Positions 35,376 to 46,690 of a stretch of 64,000 nt of DNA are shown piece after piece. How positions within the stretch are numbered: position 1 is the first letter of the stretch; each line of letters starts with the position of its first letter. Source of the stretch: Coenobita brevimanus (Eukaryota > Arthropoda > Malacostraca > Decapoda > Coenobitidae); contig CM064681.1 of assembly GCA_032717465.1 (NCBI GenBank), forward strand, positions 15,357,010 to 15,421,009, in the 5' to 3' direction. The position numbers and the translations under genes were made by a program. A model generated the notes under the pieces. The model was given only the letters and a program-made list of their open reading frames with translations. It made no database searches and was not told the DNA's origin.

Positions 35376-36802
35376 TCTATAGCTAAATTCCTTTGGCAGA
35401 CACAGCAGGCAATGAGATGTCTGGTACAGTGATGTCTACCAACAGCAGGAAAAGTACGGGGCACATAGTGCAACCGACACTGGTCAGGGGAGTGTCGACC
35501 TACCTGTCTGGTCTTACAATGTGGTGGCTATGTCTGCCACTGATCTACACGACGAGGACTTTTTTTCTAAAAAGTAACTACAATGTCTCCAGCATGTGAC
35601 ACTGGAGTGTGCTTGGGAGAGTGTCTCTGAATCTACCACACTTTTGAAATGTGTAAATTGTGTCCATATAATATTCCAGTGAGTAACTAAACATATAGTT
35701 GATGAAATTTTGAGCACTATGCTGTGTTGGAGCCATTTATTGCTGATCAACTGCAGGCAAGCAACGCCCATGGAGGGTCATCCCATACAGTGAACCAATT
35801 GTGCATTGCGGCTGACAGCACCTTGCTGCAGGGAGGTGGGAGGAAATGTGTAGAGGTTTGGTTCCTTGATGGGTACTTCATTTCCGTCTCCAGTTAATGG
35901 ACACCATAACAGACTCCACTTCAACCTGTGACTTGGTATTATGGTTACCACCGACCGTTCCAAATGGTTTCCCGGGTTGCAGGAATTAGTTAGTCTTGTC
36001 AATCAGTGTACAGGTACTTGATGTGGAAATAATAATAATAAAACGTGACAAGAAAGAAGATAGATATGGGAAAAGAGTAGGGCAGACACAGATGCAGAAT
36101 GAGAGAGGGTTAGAAAGAAGCAAGTTGCACTACACCAAGTGAGTGGATGATGGTCACCAGCATCCCACAAAAAAAGTGAACATCAAGTTCACTAGGAATA
36201 CTTACCGAGATGTGGGAACCACTAGAAAAATACTGTAAATGACAGTGAAATAGCATGTATGGAAGTATAAATAAGTTGTCAGCTGTGTAAATATTATTAT
36301 CACACAGAGCGTCAAAGCTATCTTCTGGGTAAGAGAATTAGTGTAGCCTACATGAAATCAATCTATCTATCTTGCCAGACGACACAATCCTGCAAGGGGC
36401 GGCCACTTGACTCTAAGTTATTTGTTTCACGGGGAGGAGCACCAACCATCCACCAACCCACTTCTTGACACGTAGGGAGCACGTATAGTTAGTTTATATG
36501 GTTACCACCCAGCGCTGTAAATGGTTTCTTGGCTTACAGGAAATACCATAAGAAAAATACGTTGAAAACCAAATGCAATTAAGTACAAACAGGTGAAGCC
36601 AACTTTGTAAAAATTACACTTATGTGGGATGTCAGAACTCGCATTACCGTACGAAAGCTGGAAATCTGAGCGATATAGCATCTAAGTGCAAGTAAAAATG
36701 TCCTTTAGGAAAAATATTAGGATAAGTTATTAAATAAGTAGACAGAATTGAGATTAACTTATTAAAAAATTATAGTCACATGGGATTTGATAATATAATT
36801 TT
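35376..36802. other. Non-coding stretch (copy B)
   Basis: Counterpart of 13256-14733, lacking about 57 bases near 35745. No gene supported. Confidence 0.4.
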
Positions 36803-36944
36803 TGTGTAAGAAAATTAGCAATAAGACATGAAATAGCGTAATAGTTCCTAAAATGTGGTCTCACCATATTTTCTGTGTAAGAGAATTAACAATAAGACAT
36901 TGAAATAGCGTAATAGTTCCAAAAATATGGTCTCACCATACCTG
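36803..36944. repeat. Two tandem units of 71-72 bp (copy B)
   Basis: TGTGTAAG at 36803 and 36874. Counterpart of 14734-14877 with one base lost. Confidence 0.85.
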
Positions 36945-37709
36945 ACATTTTCCTTACATTAGTCTTCCTGTCAGCGTTTTCTCTCTTGTCAACACACTCT
37001 TATCACTTTAACTTATCCTATAACCCCAGTAAGAACTGTGGACCCCTCCAAGGAGAGGTATCTGTGGCACTGTGGTGCTGCAGACTGGGAGACCCTCAGA
37101 CACTAATTGTTTCATTTTCCCTGGTTAAATGAACCAAGAGCTATCTAACTGTGCTTCTCACAATATGATGGTTATTCTCTCAGTCATGGAACATTCACTT
37201 CTTTCTCTTATCCTCTGATTAACTTAAAAAGGCCTAGGTTTAATCACACAAGGAGGAGGACTGTAAATGGTACCCGTGCTAACCCACCATTGAATCTCGT
37301 CTGTTTTATGTTTCTGGACATATTCTTCCTAAGTCTGATCTTAGCCGTACTGACTCAGTTTCTTCCCGCTCCTTCTGGCATCTTGCTAAAAAACATTTCT
37401 AATAGTTGTACTTCTTCCTCCTTCCTTCTTTTCCACTCTGAAGGGTCTGTGTCTGTTTTTTGTTGATAAGGCAGAACTTATTGCCTTGGCATTCTCCTCC
37501 AGTTCTACATTGGACAGGTTTGATGCGTTCCCTCCATCTCCTACCTCCCTCTGACTTCATTATGCCTGACGTTATAATTTCTACAAAAATGTACCTTCTG
37601 CCCTCACTAGCCTAAGTAAAATTAAGCAGTATAGGCCTTATGGCAGCCCTGCTGTCGTTATCAAAAGCTGTTTTGTGCCCACACATTATCTACGAATGAT
37701 AAATAGAAC
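36945..37709. other. Non-coding stretch, no gene seen (copy B)
   Basis: Counterpart of 14878-15639. Confidence 0.4.
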
Positions 37710-38335
37710 GCGATGAGCAGAGGCGGGACAAGAAGCAGTGTACTGTAGATTAGAAAAAACGGGACAGGTAAAGTAAGGTTGGAGAGGAGAGATAAAGACA
37801 AGGGTAGGAGGGCATCCCAGAGCAAAAAGGAGAGAACACAGCAAGAAGAGATATGCAAATAGATCAGGATGGGATAGGTTAGTTTAGAGCACGACAGAAA
37901 AGGCAAGATAATTAAGGTAGGTTAGGGCAAGGCCAGTCAGGAAAGGAAAATGTAGACTGGACTGTACAAAGCAGGGAAGAGCAGGTTAGTACGGAGAAGA
38001 GTAAGACAGGTTCTGGCAAGCAGACAAGGGCATTTCAGGGGTAGGGCAGTCTAGGGCAAGTACCACAAGGAAAGCAGGAAATGGCAGGAATATTAGACAA
38101 AGAAGGCATAGCAGGGTAGGCAAAATAGGACCGACCAAGAAGGCGGGACAAGGCAGAACACATCAGGCAGGAGAGGATGGTAAGCAGCAGGGATGGGCAT
38201 GGCAGGGCTGAGCACTCCCAAGTGGCACAAAGAAAGGCCAAGGAATAATTGAGAAGAGTAGAGGAAAGTCGAGCACGGCAGGGTTGGGCAGGGCAAAGTA
38301 AGGTAAGCAGGAGTCTGGCAAGGAAGGACAAGGAA
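37710..38335. repeat. Purine-rich degenerate GGCAGG tract (copy B)
   Basis: Counterpart of 15640-16262. Confidence 0.75.
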
Positions 38336-38538
38336 ACTTTTGAGCTATGACGAAGCCATGACTTTATATTTCTGTTACTTCTAGAAGATCTAATTTTACT
38401 GTGTAGAAAATTGTCGTATGGGAGGAGTTTTATTTAACCCCTCAGCACGAGAGATGAGGGAACGTCTCGTAAAGTGAATGGCAAGCTCACGTGAGTTGTA
38501 AGAAAATAAAGACGATGCCACCAGGTTAGAAATACTAA

Positions 38539-38698
38539 GACATACCAATATTCCCATTAGAATGATACCATGCCCGCTGACATACAAATATTCCCATTAG
38601 AATGATACCATGCCCGCTGACATACAAATATTCCCATTAGAATGATACCATGCCCGCTGACATACAAATATTCCCATTAGAATGATACCATGCCCGCT
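38539..38698. repeat. 40-bp minisatellite, four copies (copy B)
   Basis: Exactly 160 bases, same copy number and phase as 16466-16625. Confidence 0.97.
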
Positions 38699-38786
38699 GT
38701 TTTACTCTTGCAATAAAAAGATAATCTGACCCACCTTAGGAAAGAAGCTGGTTTGCCATTTATCGATCGGGCAGGGAATGCCACCA

Positions 38787-40104
38787 TTAATACGGAATTT
38801 CCCTAGAGGGGTTCCCCAGGGCTTCCTTCTCTCATTTACACTTTTCAGCCTATACAGTACATGCAGGGTATTCTCACATTACAGATACGCATAAACATTT
38901 CCTCATATGCAGATTATATTACCATAGCAGCTACACACCACATTTCAGAAACGGTCAGTTTGGTTAAAAAAAAAAAAAAAAAAAAAAACTATAATACGCT
39001 TCATGCATTTATCACAGATAACAAGGTGACGATTGCTTCAGCCAAATCCACCACCATACTCATCACCAGTGACTACGAGTAACTACTAACACAGGCACAC
39101 CCCCTAACATCACACGTAACAATATACCTGTGCCACATATTCCCGACATCTAAGATCCTTAGAGTGACATATGACACTGCAGTCACCTTCAGAGATCAAA
39201 TATAAGACATCTAGAGGCAATGAACCCCAAGACTAAACACACTTAAGGCACTTACACGGAGTAATTTTAGACGACAGGAGGAAACAGTCCACTAATTCAA
39301 CAAATAACATATTAGGTCAGTGATGTCCTATGTTTGGATTCCAGTTTTATCTAACATCCATTACAACGCCTTGTCAGCAATATGGAACAACGCTGTATGT
39401 AACAGCATTGATTGCACCAACCAGTAATACTCCCATAGAACACTTACACTGAAAGTAAAATCTGCGTTAGAAAATATTTCAATATGAGAGCCATACTCTT
39501 GTATACAGCAGTCGGTGCTAACATACAACACCCCTGCCAATATATAATTAAACCACGCAGTACAACTATGCAAAAAAAATCATCACACCACAAACATTAA
39601 TAACATCTCTTCAATAATATCCCACCTCCAGACACTCTTGCACTAACAGTGAAAGGACACTTACATACCCACTTCATGCGAAGGGCCATACAACAACTTG
39701 ATCGATCACAGTGTTATAACCTCATCCCACCTCATGACGTTCAAGCATTAGAAGCATCCTCAGATAGATATAACTGAGTTCACTTACCTAGGATTAGATC
39801 AGGACATCAACCAACCCTCCTAAATTATCATCTTAGATTTGGGTTGCGTGGAATCAAAGACTTATGCCCAGCTTCCAGAATAAAACCACACATCTTGTTA
39901 CACATAATGGAGCACTGTGCAGCACATGTCTCAGTAAGACGCAGACACAACAGCAACGGTGTGGGAACCTATGAGAAAACCTTCTAGGGCCGGTTGCTTA
40001 TCTGGAGTCGATGGTTCTTCTTGATCAGGCAGACCAGGGTTAACCAGCAACAGGAACGAGAACTCAACTTGGCAAATATGGCCTGGAGGGAAAAGATTAT
40101 CTAA
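38787..40104 (+). pseudogene. Decayed LINE reverse transcriptase spanning the B/C join
   Basis: Counterpart of 16715-18021, with SYADY at about 38904 and an expanded A run near 38968. It crosses 39496/39497 without a break. Confidence 0.7.
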
Positions 40105-40614
40105 AAAATAATTTTTTCATGTACTGTGTGGCTTACCGCAGGATAACTAACTGCATGACAGTAGGAAAAATTATGTAGCCTAAATGAGGCGTCACCTTAA
40201 TGACGACGTTGTTGTTATTGCTGGTGGTTGTGTTTTTGTTGTAATGGACCAAAGTGTACACCCAGTGTTTAGAAATTAAAATAATCGTAATAACTTACAA
40301 TCTATCACCTTATTAGATCTGTAGGGGTTTGAGGCTAGGCTACTGAGTTCGGATACGGAAGGCTACAGTTACCAATACCTCGCCCTTGACTGGTGTTATG
40401 AGAAAGAAAAAACAGTCATCCTTTACATGTAAGCCTTTATGAGCGAAATCCGATTTTTGTGCCAAACCCAGTACAGCACCGTGAGTCCATCTGGTAATAA
40501 CTGTGGTTAACTCTCAAATTTTAAATGAAATAATTGAGTACAAGATAATATTAATTTTGGTTTATCCAAAGGTATCATTACATCTAATGAGTGGATAGTG
40601 GGAGTCTCATCCTA

Positions 40615-40662
40615 CCACCATCATCATCATTATCATCATCATCATCATTATCATTATATGAT
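40615..40662. repeat. Imperfect CAT trinucleotide repeat (copy C)
   Basis: Counterpart of 1118-1166. Confidence 0.8.
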
Positions 40663-40989
40663 GTTATATTAAATCATCCTATTTATCATCATAATAACTA
40701 CGCATAATCACCCAGACTCTGACTCAGTAATGGTTAAAATGATGTACTCATCATGTTGAGATTGAAAGATACAAAGGAAATCAGTTGCTAATGTCAAATC
40801 CAGCTGTAAAATGCCGCCTGTGTGCCCCCTTCCCCTTCCCCACTGCTCCTCCTTCTAGTCTTCATTAGTTGTTTCTTTTCCCTCCCCTCTTGCTTCTCCC
40901 CCATCTCTCCCTCACATAACAAAATGGGTTCGGCAATAAGAAAAAAAAGCTGATCTGCGCTGGGGCGTTGTGCCCATGATGGATACCGG

Positions 40990-41085
40990 TATATAAGGCA
41001 CAGGGTTGAGCGCCTACTCCAGTGGTTGGTGAGGGTGCAAAGTGGGTGGAGTGTCTGGCAGTGGGATATCACTGTCAAGGTAAGG
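40990..41085 (+). promoter_or_regulatory. Candidate core promoter with first exon and donor (copy C)
   Basis: TATATAAG at 40990, CCAGT initiator A at 41021 (31 bases), donor CAAG|GTAAGG with exon end 41079. The exon is 59 nt, identical to copy B. Confidence 0.5.
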
Positions 41086-41838
41086 CTTCACAACGAACAA
41101 CCAGTTACCAGTAATGTACAAAAATTAGACGAGCGGTGGCAAGATATGGCCAGTAAAAAAGTGTATTGATTTTAGAATCCTGTTTAATACTACTGGTCAA
41201 CCTCCACTGTATAATAATTCATATTATGACTATGATAGTTGTTTTTCAAAACATTCCATCACAGAAAAAGATATTGTACATAAAAAATATCAAATCCTGC
41301 TGATACTGAAAGTACTGTTAATTACCATGCAATGAGTGAATGTTTTAATGATGTATCTGTTAAATGAAAGACTCTGTGTTAAAACAAATCACTGACTATA
41401 CAAATTTTACACATACCAGAATAATTACTCACTCGTGACAGTTATATAATTTTAAGTATTCACATAAATTTTGTCAAAGAATTCAAAACACAACATTCCG
41501 ATCCGTACCACGATTTTTTTCCATATACAGTTTGCCTTCATAATTTATGGGATTATTTTCACAATAAATTTTGAATTAAATTTCACCACCTGCACAGCAC
41601 ACACACAGGTACAGTTATAGCGTTTCTAAACATCATTTTTAAAAATCTTCTGGACTAAGTGTCTATTTTTCCGTCAAAATATTAATTCTTTCCCTCTGCT
41701 AATGACTGTTACTCCTTATACCTCATCAGTATCTTCTACCTTCATAGTCTATAAGATTTTTCACGACTTATTTTACTGCAGCCATTGTTACAATCAAAGG
41801 AATTTCATTCCACTGTTTTGCACCACCATATCTTGTAA

Positions 41839-41842
<4 letters not shown>
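41086..41842. other. Non-coding stretch after the candidate donor (copy C)
   Basis: Counterpart of 1590-2350. Nothing further recognised. Confidence 0.5.

Positions 41843-41931
<89 letters not shown>
41843..41931. repeat. TG microsatellite (copy C)
   Basis: About 44 units with a single TATG interruption, the longest of the three copies. Confidence 0.98.
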
Positions 41932-41935
<4 letters not shown>

Positions 41936-42070
41936 GAACAAAACAGAGGCCAGGAGCCTGCAAATTGTTTCCTCGAAGAAAAAACAAAAACAAGATAACT
42001 GAGAGCCCGATAATTTCCAGATGCCTGGACACACTGCGTTTGAAAGACTGGAGATCATAGGCAGTAAGCA
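41932..42070 (-). mobile_element. 5'-truncated 3' end of family 2 LINE (copy C)
   Basis: Counterpart of 2424-2572. The minus-strand frame gives YDLQSFKRSVSRHLEIIG near its C-terminus. Confidence 0.7.
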
Positions 42071-42079
42071 ATACACAAA

Positions 42080-42234
42080 GCTGAGAATAGCGCCGCTATT
42101 AGTAGCGGCGCTACTATTTTAATAGCGATGGTGGTAACGCCATTACTTTTTGTAGCCAGTAGCGGAACTGAGAGCGCCGCTACTTTTTTGGCCGTACTCA
42201 CGCGTTACCGCGCTCCTCGCTACTCACGCGACGA

Positions 42235-42235
<1 letters not shown>
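42080..42235. repeat. AGCGCCGCTA motif block (copy C)
   Basis: Counterpart of 2575-2728, including the GTAGCGGCGCTAC palindrome. Confidence 0.4.

Positions 42236-42279
<44 letters not shown>
42236..42279. repeat. AC microsatellite (copy C)
   Basis: About 21 units. Confidence 0.97.
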
Positions 42280-42280
<1 letters not shown>

Positions 42281-42814
42281 CTAACTATCCCCGTCTCTAA
42301 CTCCCGCTCTCTTCCTCACTCTCTCAGACTAATTCTTACTCACTGCGTTAGTATTTCGTAACAGTATGTTACTTTCAGTTTAAAGTAGTGGGAAAAACAT
42401 TGCTATTGTATAAATAGCCTTTAAAAGAAAGCTCCAGTTCATTTTTAGTTTCGTTTTCGTACATATCTTAAATAGGTATCATTGAAAATATAATAAATCT
42501 GTATAATATGTATCAATGGTAGGCCACATTTTTTGCCTTTTATTTAAGTATTTTACTTTCAGTAGGTATACTAGGTAACAATGTAAAAGAACATTTGCTA
42601 CATTATGCAGTAAATACCCGGTAGCTTTTTCCTGTACCTTCAGCTCTAAGCTTCATTAAAGTGACACCGACATGTGTATGATGTTTCTTTTATTTTCAGT
42701 ATAAGTATATTGACACTACTGGTACACAACATAACCACTCAGACTGACTAATATTATCAAGAGAGTATATAGTGTATTGCTATATCACAGATTTTTGTTA
42801 ACCTTTTCTTCGTG

Positions 42815-42951
42815 TATAGTCAGCCAAAAAAGTCGTGTCTTCTTTCCGAACTCCACAAATACTCGAACAGATAAGTCGAAGCAGAAGGGATAGCTTCAGA
42901 AGTTTGGCAACTGTGTCAGACCAGACGGTGATGGGGGTGAGTGGTTTGGGG
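42815..42951 (+). repeat. Left terminal inverted repeat
   Basis: Pairs with 46408-46544. Shared blocks include AACAGATAAGTCG, GGCAACTGTGTCAGACCAGA and GAGTGGTTTGGGG. Confidence 0.9.
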
Positions 42952-43384
42952 GTGGAGGTGGGGTAATGAAGGATGTGTGTGCTGTAGTTGTTGTTGGCAG
43001 TGTAGTCTAGCATTTCACTGCATAGTAAAGGTGCTATTACACGTGATTTAATACCTGTAAATAATGAAATGTATCGTCAACCAGAAATAATGCCTACATC
43101 GTGTAGCCAACCAAACGTTAAATGAAACGACGAGGTGCAACCCAGCCCCCTCTTCACTTTCTTGCCACACCCCCTCCATCGGGAATCAACAGTCCACATG
43201 ACATTGCAATAAAGGACAGAAAGCTGTGTTTTTACAGTATGTTTACCTACTGAACATGGCAGGATATATTGTATATATACCATGTATGGTGTGGCAGACG
43301 CATGCGGTGCCTTTACAGTATTAACGAGAATAGCATTCCACATGTGGTTAGTGTTTTGGTAAAGGGGTGAGGGAAACCCATAGA

Positions 43385-43446
43385 TATAAATAAGTCTATA
43401 TGCTGCATGACACTACTTGAGATGCGTCTGCCCGGCCGCCATCTTG
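43385..43446 (+). promoter_or_regulatory. TATA plus YY1-like module of the left arm
   Basis: TATAAATAAG at 43385 is followed by GCCGCCATCTTG (43435-43446), the complement of the AAGATGGCGGC consensus bound by YY1/Pho proteins. It lies about 65 bases before the ATG of the THAP-like frame, the expected layout for a transposase promoter. The same pair occurs inverted at 45920-45992. Confidence 0.45.
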
Positions 43447-43512
43447 GAACGGTCGAGGCAGACGATGTCGTGTTCCTGACAATTGGCAAAGTTGACCACC
43501 ATTTACCTAGAA

Positions 43513-43711
43513 ATGCCGCAACACTGTGCTGCTTTTGGGTGCAGAAAGCGTCGGAATATATCAAGAGCGACACCGATAGCATGAGCGGCTCAACTGTCTA
43601 GTTATGCAAACGTCCCTCAGCTGCATCTCTATCCCCCGAAAGGAGGATGATGGTTGCAGCAGGGAAATTTAAACCTGCAGTCCACCGAGTTCACGTTTCA
43701 GATGAACCAGG
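43513..43711 (+). pseudogene. THAP-like zinc-finger N-terminus of a lost transposase
   Basis: ATG at 43513 opens MPQHCAAFGCRKRR, matching the usual THAP start (Met-Pro-x-x-Cys then Cys, CX4C here). The frame stops at 43582-43584. A downstream frame from about 43640 reads PERRMMVAAGKFKPAVHR, resembling the middle of THAP domains (ERR, then FKP) but in another frame. The second Cys-x2-His pair and the AVPTIF box are not visible. The CCA array begins right after this block. THAP domains bind DNA; here only a fragment is left. Confidence 0.5.
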
Positions 43712-45858
43712 AACCACAACTATTACCACCACAACAACAGGCACCACCATCACCACCACCATAACAAAAATCACCACCTCCACCACCACCATAACAACCA
43801 CCACCACCACTACCACCACCACCACAACAACAACAACCATCACCAACACCAACACCACCACAACAACAACAGCAACCACCATCACCACCACAACAACCAC
43901 CACCACCACCACCACAACAAAAACCACCACCACCACAACAACAACAAAAACTACCACCACCACCACAGCAACAACAACAACCACCACCATAACAACCACC
44001 ACCACAACAACAACCACCACCACAACAACAACCACCACCACCACCACTGTAACAACAACAACAAACACCACCATAACAGCAACAACCACCACCACCACCA
44101 TAACAACAACAACAACAACCATAACAACAACCACCACCACCACCATAACAACAACAACAAAACCACCACCACCACAACAACAACAAAAACTACCACCACC
44201 ACCACAGCAACAACAACAACCACCACCATAACAACCACCACCACAACAACAACCACCACCACCACCACCACAACAACAACAAAAACCACCACCACCACAA
44301 CAACAAAAACCACCACCACCACCACAACAACAACAACAATCACAACCACCATAACAACCACAACCACCACAACAACCACCACCACCACCACCGTAACAAC
44401 AACAACAACAAACACCACCATAACAACAACAACCACCACCACCACCACCATAACAACAACCACCACCACCACCACCATAACAACAACAACAACAACCATA
44501 ACAACAACAACAACAACAACAACAACCACAACGACAACCACCACCACCACCATAACAACAACCACCATCACCATAACAACAACAACAACAACAACAACAA
44601 CAACCACCATAACAGCAACAACCACCACCACCACTGTAACAACAACAACAAACACCACCATAACAGCAACAACCACCACCACCACCATAACAGCAACCAC
44701 CACCACCACCACCACAACCACCACCACCATAACAACAACAACAACGACAACAACAACAACCATAACAACAACAACAACAACCGTAACAACAACAACCATA
44801 ACAACAACAACAACAACCGTAACAACAACCACCACCACCACCACAACGACAACCACCACCACCACCACCATAACAACCTCCACCACAACAACAGCAACAG
44901 CCGCCACCACCACCATAACAACTTCCACCACAACAGTCACCACCACAACACAACCACCACCACCACCACCAAAACAACATCCACCACCACAACAACACCA
45001 CCACCACAACAACACCACCACCACAACAACACCACCACCACAACAACACCACCACCACAACAACACCACCACCACAACAACAACAACCACCGCCACCACA
45101 ACCACCACAACCACATCCACCACCACAACCACCACAACCACCACACCAGCAACAACAACCACAACCATCACAACAACAATCACTACGACAACAGCCACCA
45201 CCACAACAACAACAACAACCACCATCATCACAACCACCACCACATCAACCACTACCATCACAATAACCACCACAACAACCACCACAAAAGCAACCACCAC
45301 CACAACAACTACCATCACTATAACAACCACCTCCACAACAACCATCACCATAACAACCACCACCACAACAAACACCACCACAACAAACACCATTATAACC
45401 ACCACAACAACAACCACCACCACAACAACCATCACCACAACAAGCACCACCACCACAACAATCACCACCACCACAACAACAACCACCACCACAACAACCA
45501 TCACCACAACAAGCACCACCACCACAACAAGCACCACCACCACAACAATCACCACCACCACAACAACAACCACCACCACAACAATGACCATCAACACAAC
45601 AGTTACCATCATCACCACAACAACAAAAACCACATCACCATCACCACCACAACAACAAAAGTCACCATCATCACCACCACCACCACAACAACAAAAACCA
45701 CTATCACCACCACCACCATAACAACAACAACCACCACTACCAATACAATAACCACCATCACCATCACCACAGCAAAAACCACCATCACCATCACCACGAC
45801 AAAATCCACCATCATCACCACCACAACAATAACCACCATCACCACCACCACAACAACA
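43712..45858. repeat. CCA/CAA/CAT trinucleotide array, 2.1 kb, almost G-free on the plus strand
   Basis: Mixed CCA, CAA and CAT triplets with higher-order blocks (for example CCACCACAACAACA repeated near 45000). Only scattered G occurs on the plus strand; the minus strand is G/T only. Because stop codons need bases that are rare here, frames of up to 661 codons of Thr, Val, Cys-Gly or Leu-Trp arise on both strands. They are not genes. Runs of GGTGGTGGTGG on the minus strand could form two-layer G-quadruplexes. Confidence 0.95.
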
Positions 45859-45919
45859 TTCATTCTCATAGTCTGAATTCACTCTAAAAGAAGCCCCACT
45901 ATTACATGCTTGACCGCTC

Positions 45920-45992
45920 CAAGATGGCGGCCGCACAGACGCACCGCTGCTGTACTGAAGAATGGGCGATGCAGCTTCTAGTCTTATTTATA
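45920..45992 (-). promoter_or_regulatory. TATA plus YY1-like module of the right arm, facing inward
   Basis: Minus-strand TATAAATAAG (45983-45992) with GCCGCCATCTTG (45920-45931) downstream, mirroring 43385-43446. If used it would transcribe into the G/T-rich strand of the array, toward the left-arm promoter. Confidence 0.4.
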
Positions 45993-46407
45993 TCTATGGG
46001 GAAACCCAGCCACAGGTGTTACGCAAGGTGATGAAACCGAGATATACACTCACCAGCTTATAGTCATATCTTGATAGTCATTCAGTTATCTATACTGGAC
46101 GAGGGGAAATAGAGGGAAGATTCTTGTTATCACTAACAAAAAGTTATTTTCATAATGGTGACGTTTCATTAAATTCCAAACACTTGTTATGAAACGTATT
46201 CCACCGTTATTCCGTCCTCTGAAGTATTCCAAATATCAAAGATGAATTAGACATGACAACCCATGTATATGAAACTGCAATATACTTTGATTACATGTAA
46301 ACTCATGATGATGCATATTTTATATAGACATTTAGTGACAATAGTGATAAAAGTTGACTAAACCCTATTACCCAGAATGTTACTCAACCCGACAGTAATA
46401 CATGGCA

Positions 46408-46544
46408 CCCCAAACCACTCACCTCCATCACCGTCTGGTCTGACACAGTTGCCAGACTTGTGAAGCTATCCCTGCTGCTCCGACTTATCTGTTCGAATAT
46501 TTACGGGGTTCGGAACGAAGACACGACTTTTTTGGCTGACTATA
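46408..46544 (-). repeat. Right terminal inverted repeat
   Basis: Inverted counterpart of 42815-42951. Confidence 0.9.
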
Positions 46545-46690
46545 CCTTTTTGTTATCCAAAGTAGAGGGAGCGGGAGCGCCGCTACATTTCTTATCAAGT
46601 AGCGAAACCAGTAACGCCACTACTTTTTCGAGCTAGTAACGGGAATGGGAGCGCCGCTACTTTTTATTAGTAGCGTTCCCAGCATTGGCA
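46545..46690. repeat. AGCGCCGCTA motif block next to the TIR element
   Basis: Contains GAGCGCCGCTAC twice, AGTAACGCCACTACTTTTT and AGTAGCG, the same motif style as 2575-2728, again directly before family 2 LINE sequence. Possibly one end of a hAT-type element. Confidence 0.4.

Larger units (their letters stand above)
17414..39496. repeat. Large tandem-duplication unit, copy B
   Basis: Same order as copy A, longer by a 4232-bp LINE insertion (19789-24020) and by the 597 bp of LINE-1 family sequence that A lost. Copy C starts 22083 bases after B. Confidence 0.9.
39497..42814. repeat. Large tandem-duplication unit, copy C (cut short)
   Basis: Matches copy A from 1 to about 3333, then switches abruptly after TTCTTCGTG to the terminal inverted repeat of the element at 42815. 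Confidence 0.92.
42815..46544 (+). mobile_element. 3.7-kb DNA element with long terminal inverted repeats and THAP-like remnant
   Basis: Both ends begin TATAGTCAGCC when read inward. About 137 bases at each end (42815-42951 and 46408-46544) are inverted copies with roughly a tenth of positions different. Inside each arm is a second inverted match containing a TATA box and a GCCGCCATCTTG motif. The left arm also holds a THAP-like N-terminus and the centre is a CCA/CAA array. THAP domains occur in P-element and Kolobok transposases, so this is probably a derivative of a THAP-type DNA transposon with its transposase lost. Only TA or TATA is repeated at the ends, and the outer flanks are unrelated to each other. 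Confidence 0.7.

Noticed and set aside
43691..45936. Open frames up to 661 codons on both strands of the CCA array
   Set aside because: They arise because stop codons are almost impossible in this composition; residues are only Thr, Val, Cys, Gly, Leu or Trp runs and every frame is open.
42815..46544. Tc1/mariner assignment from a possible TA target duplication
   Set aside because: No DDE transposase, long TIRs and a THAP-like start fit other superfamilies better, and the flanks do not share a clean target site.
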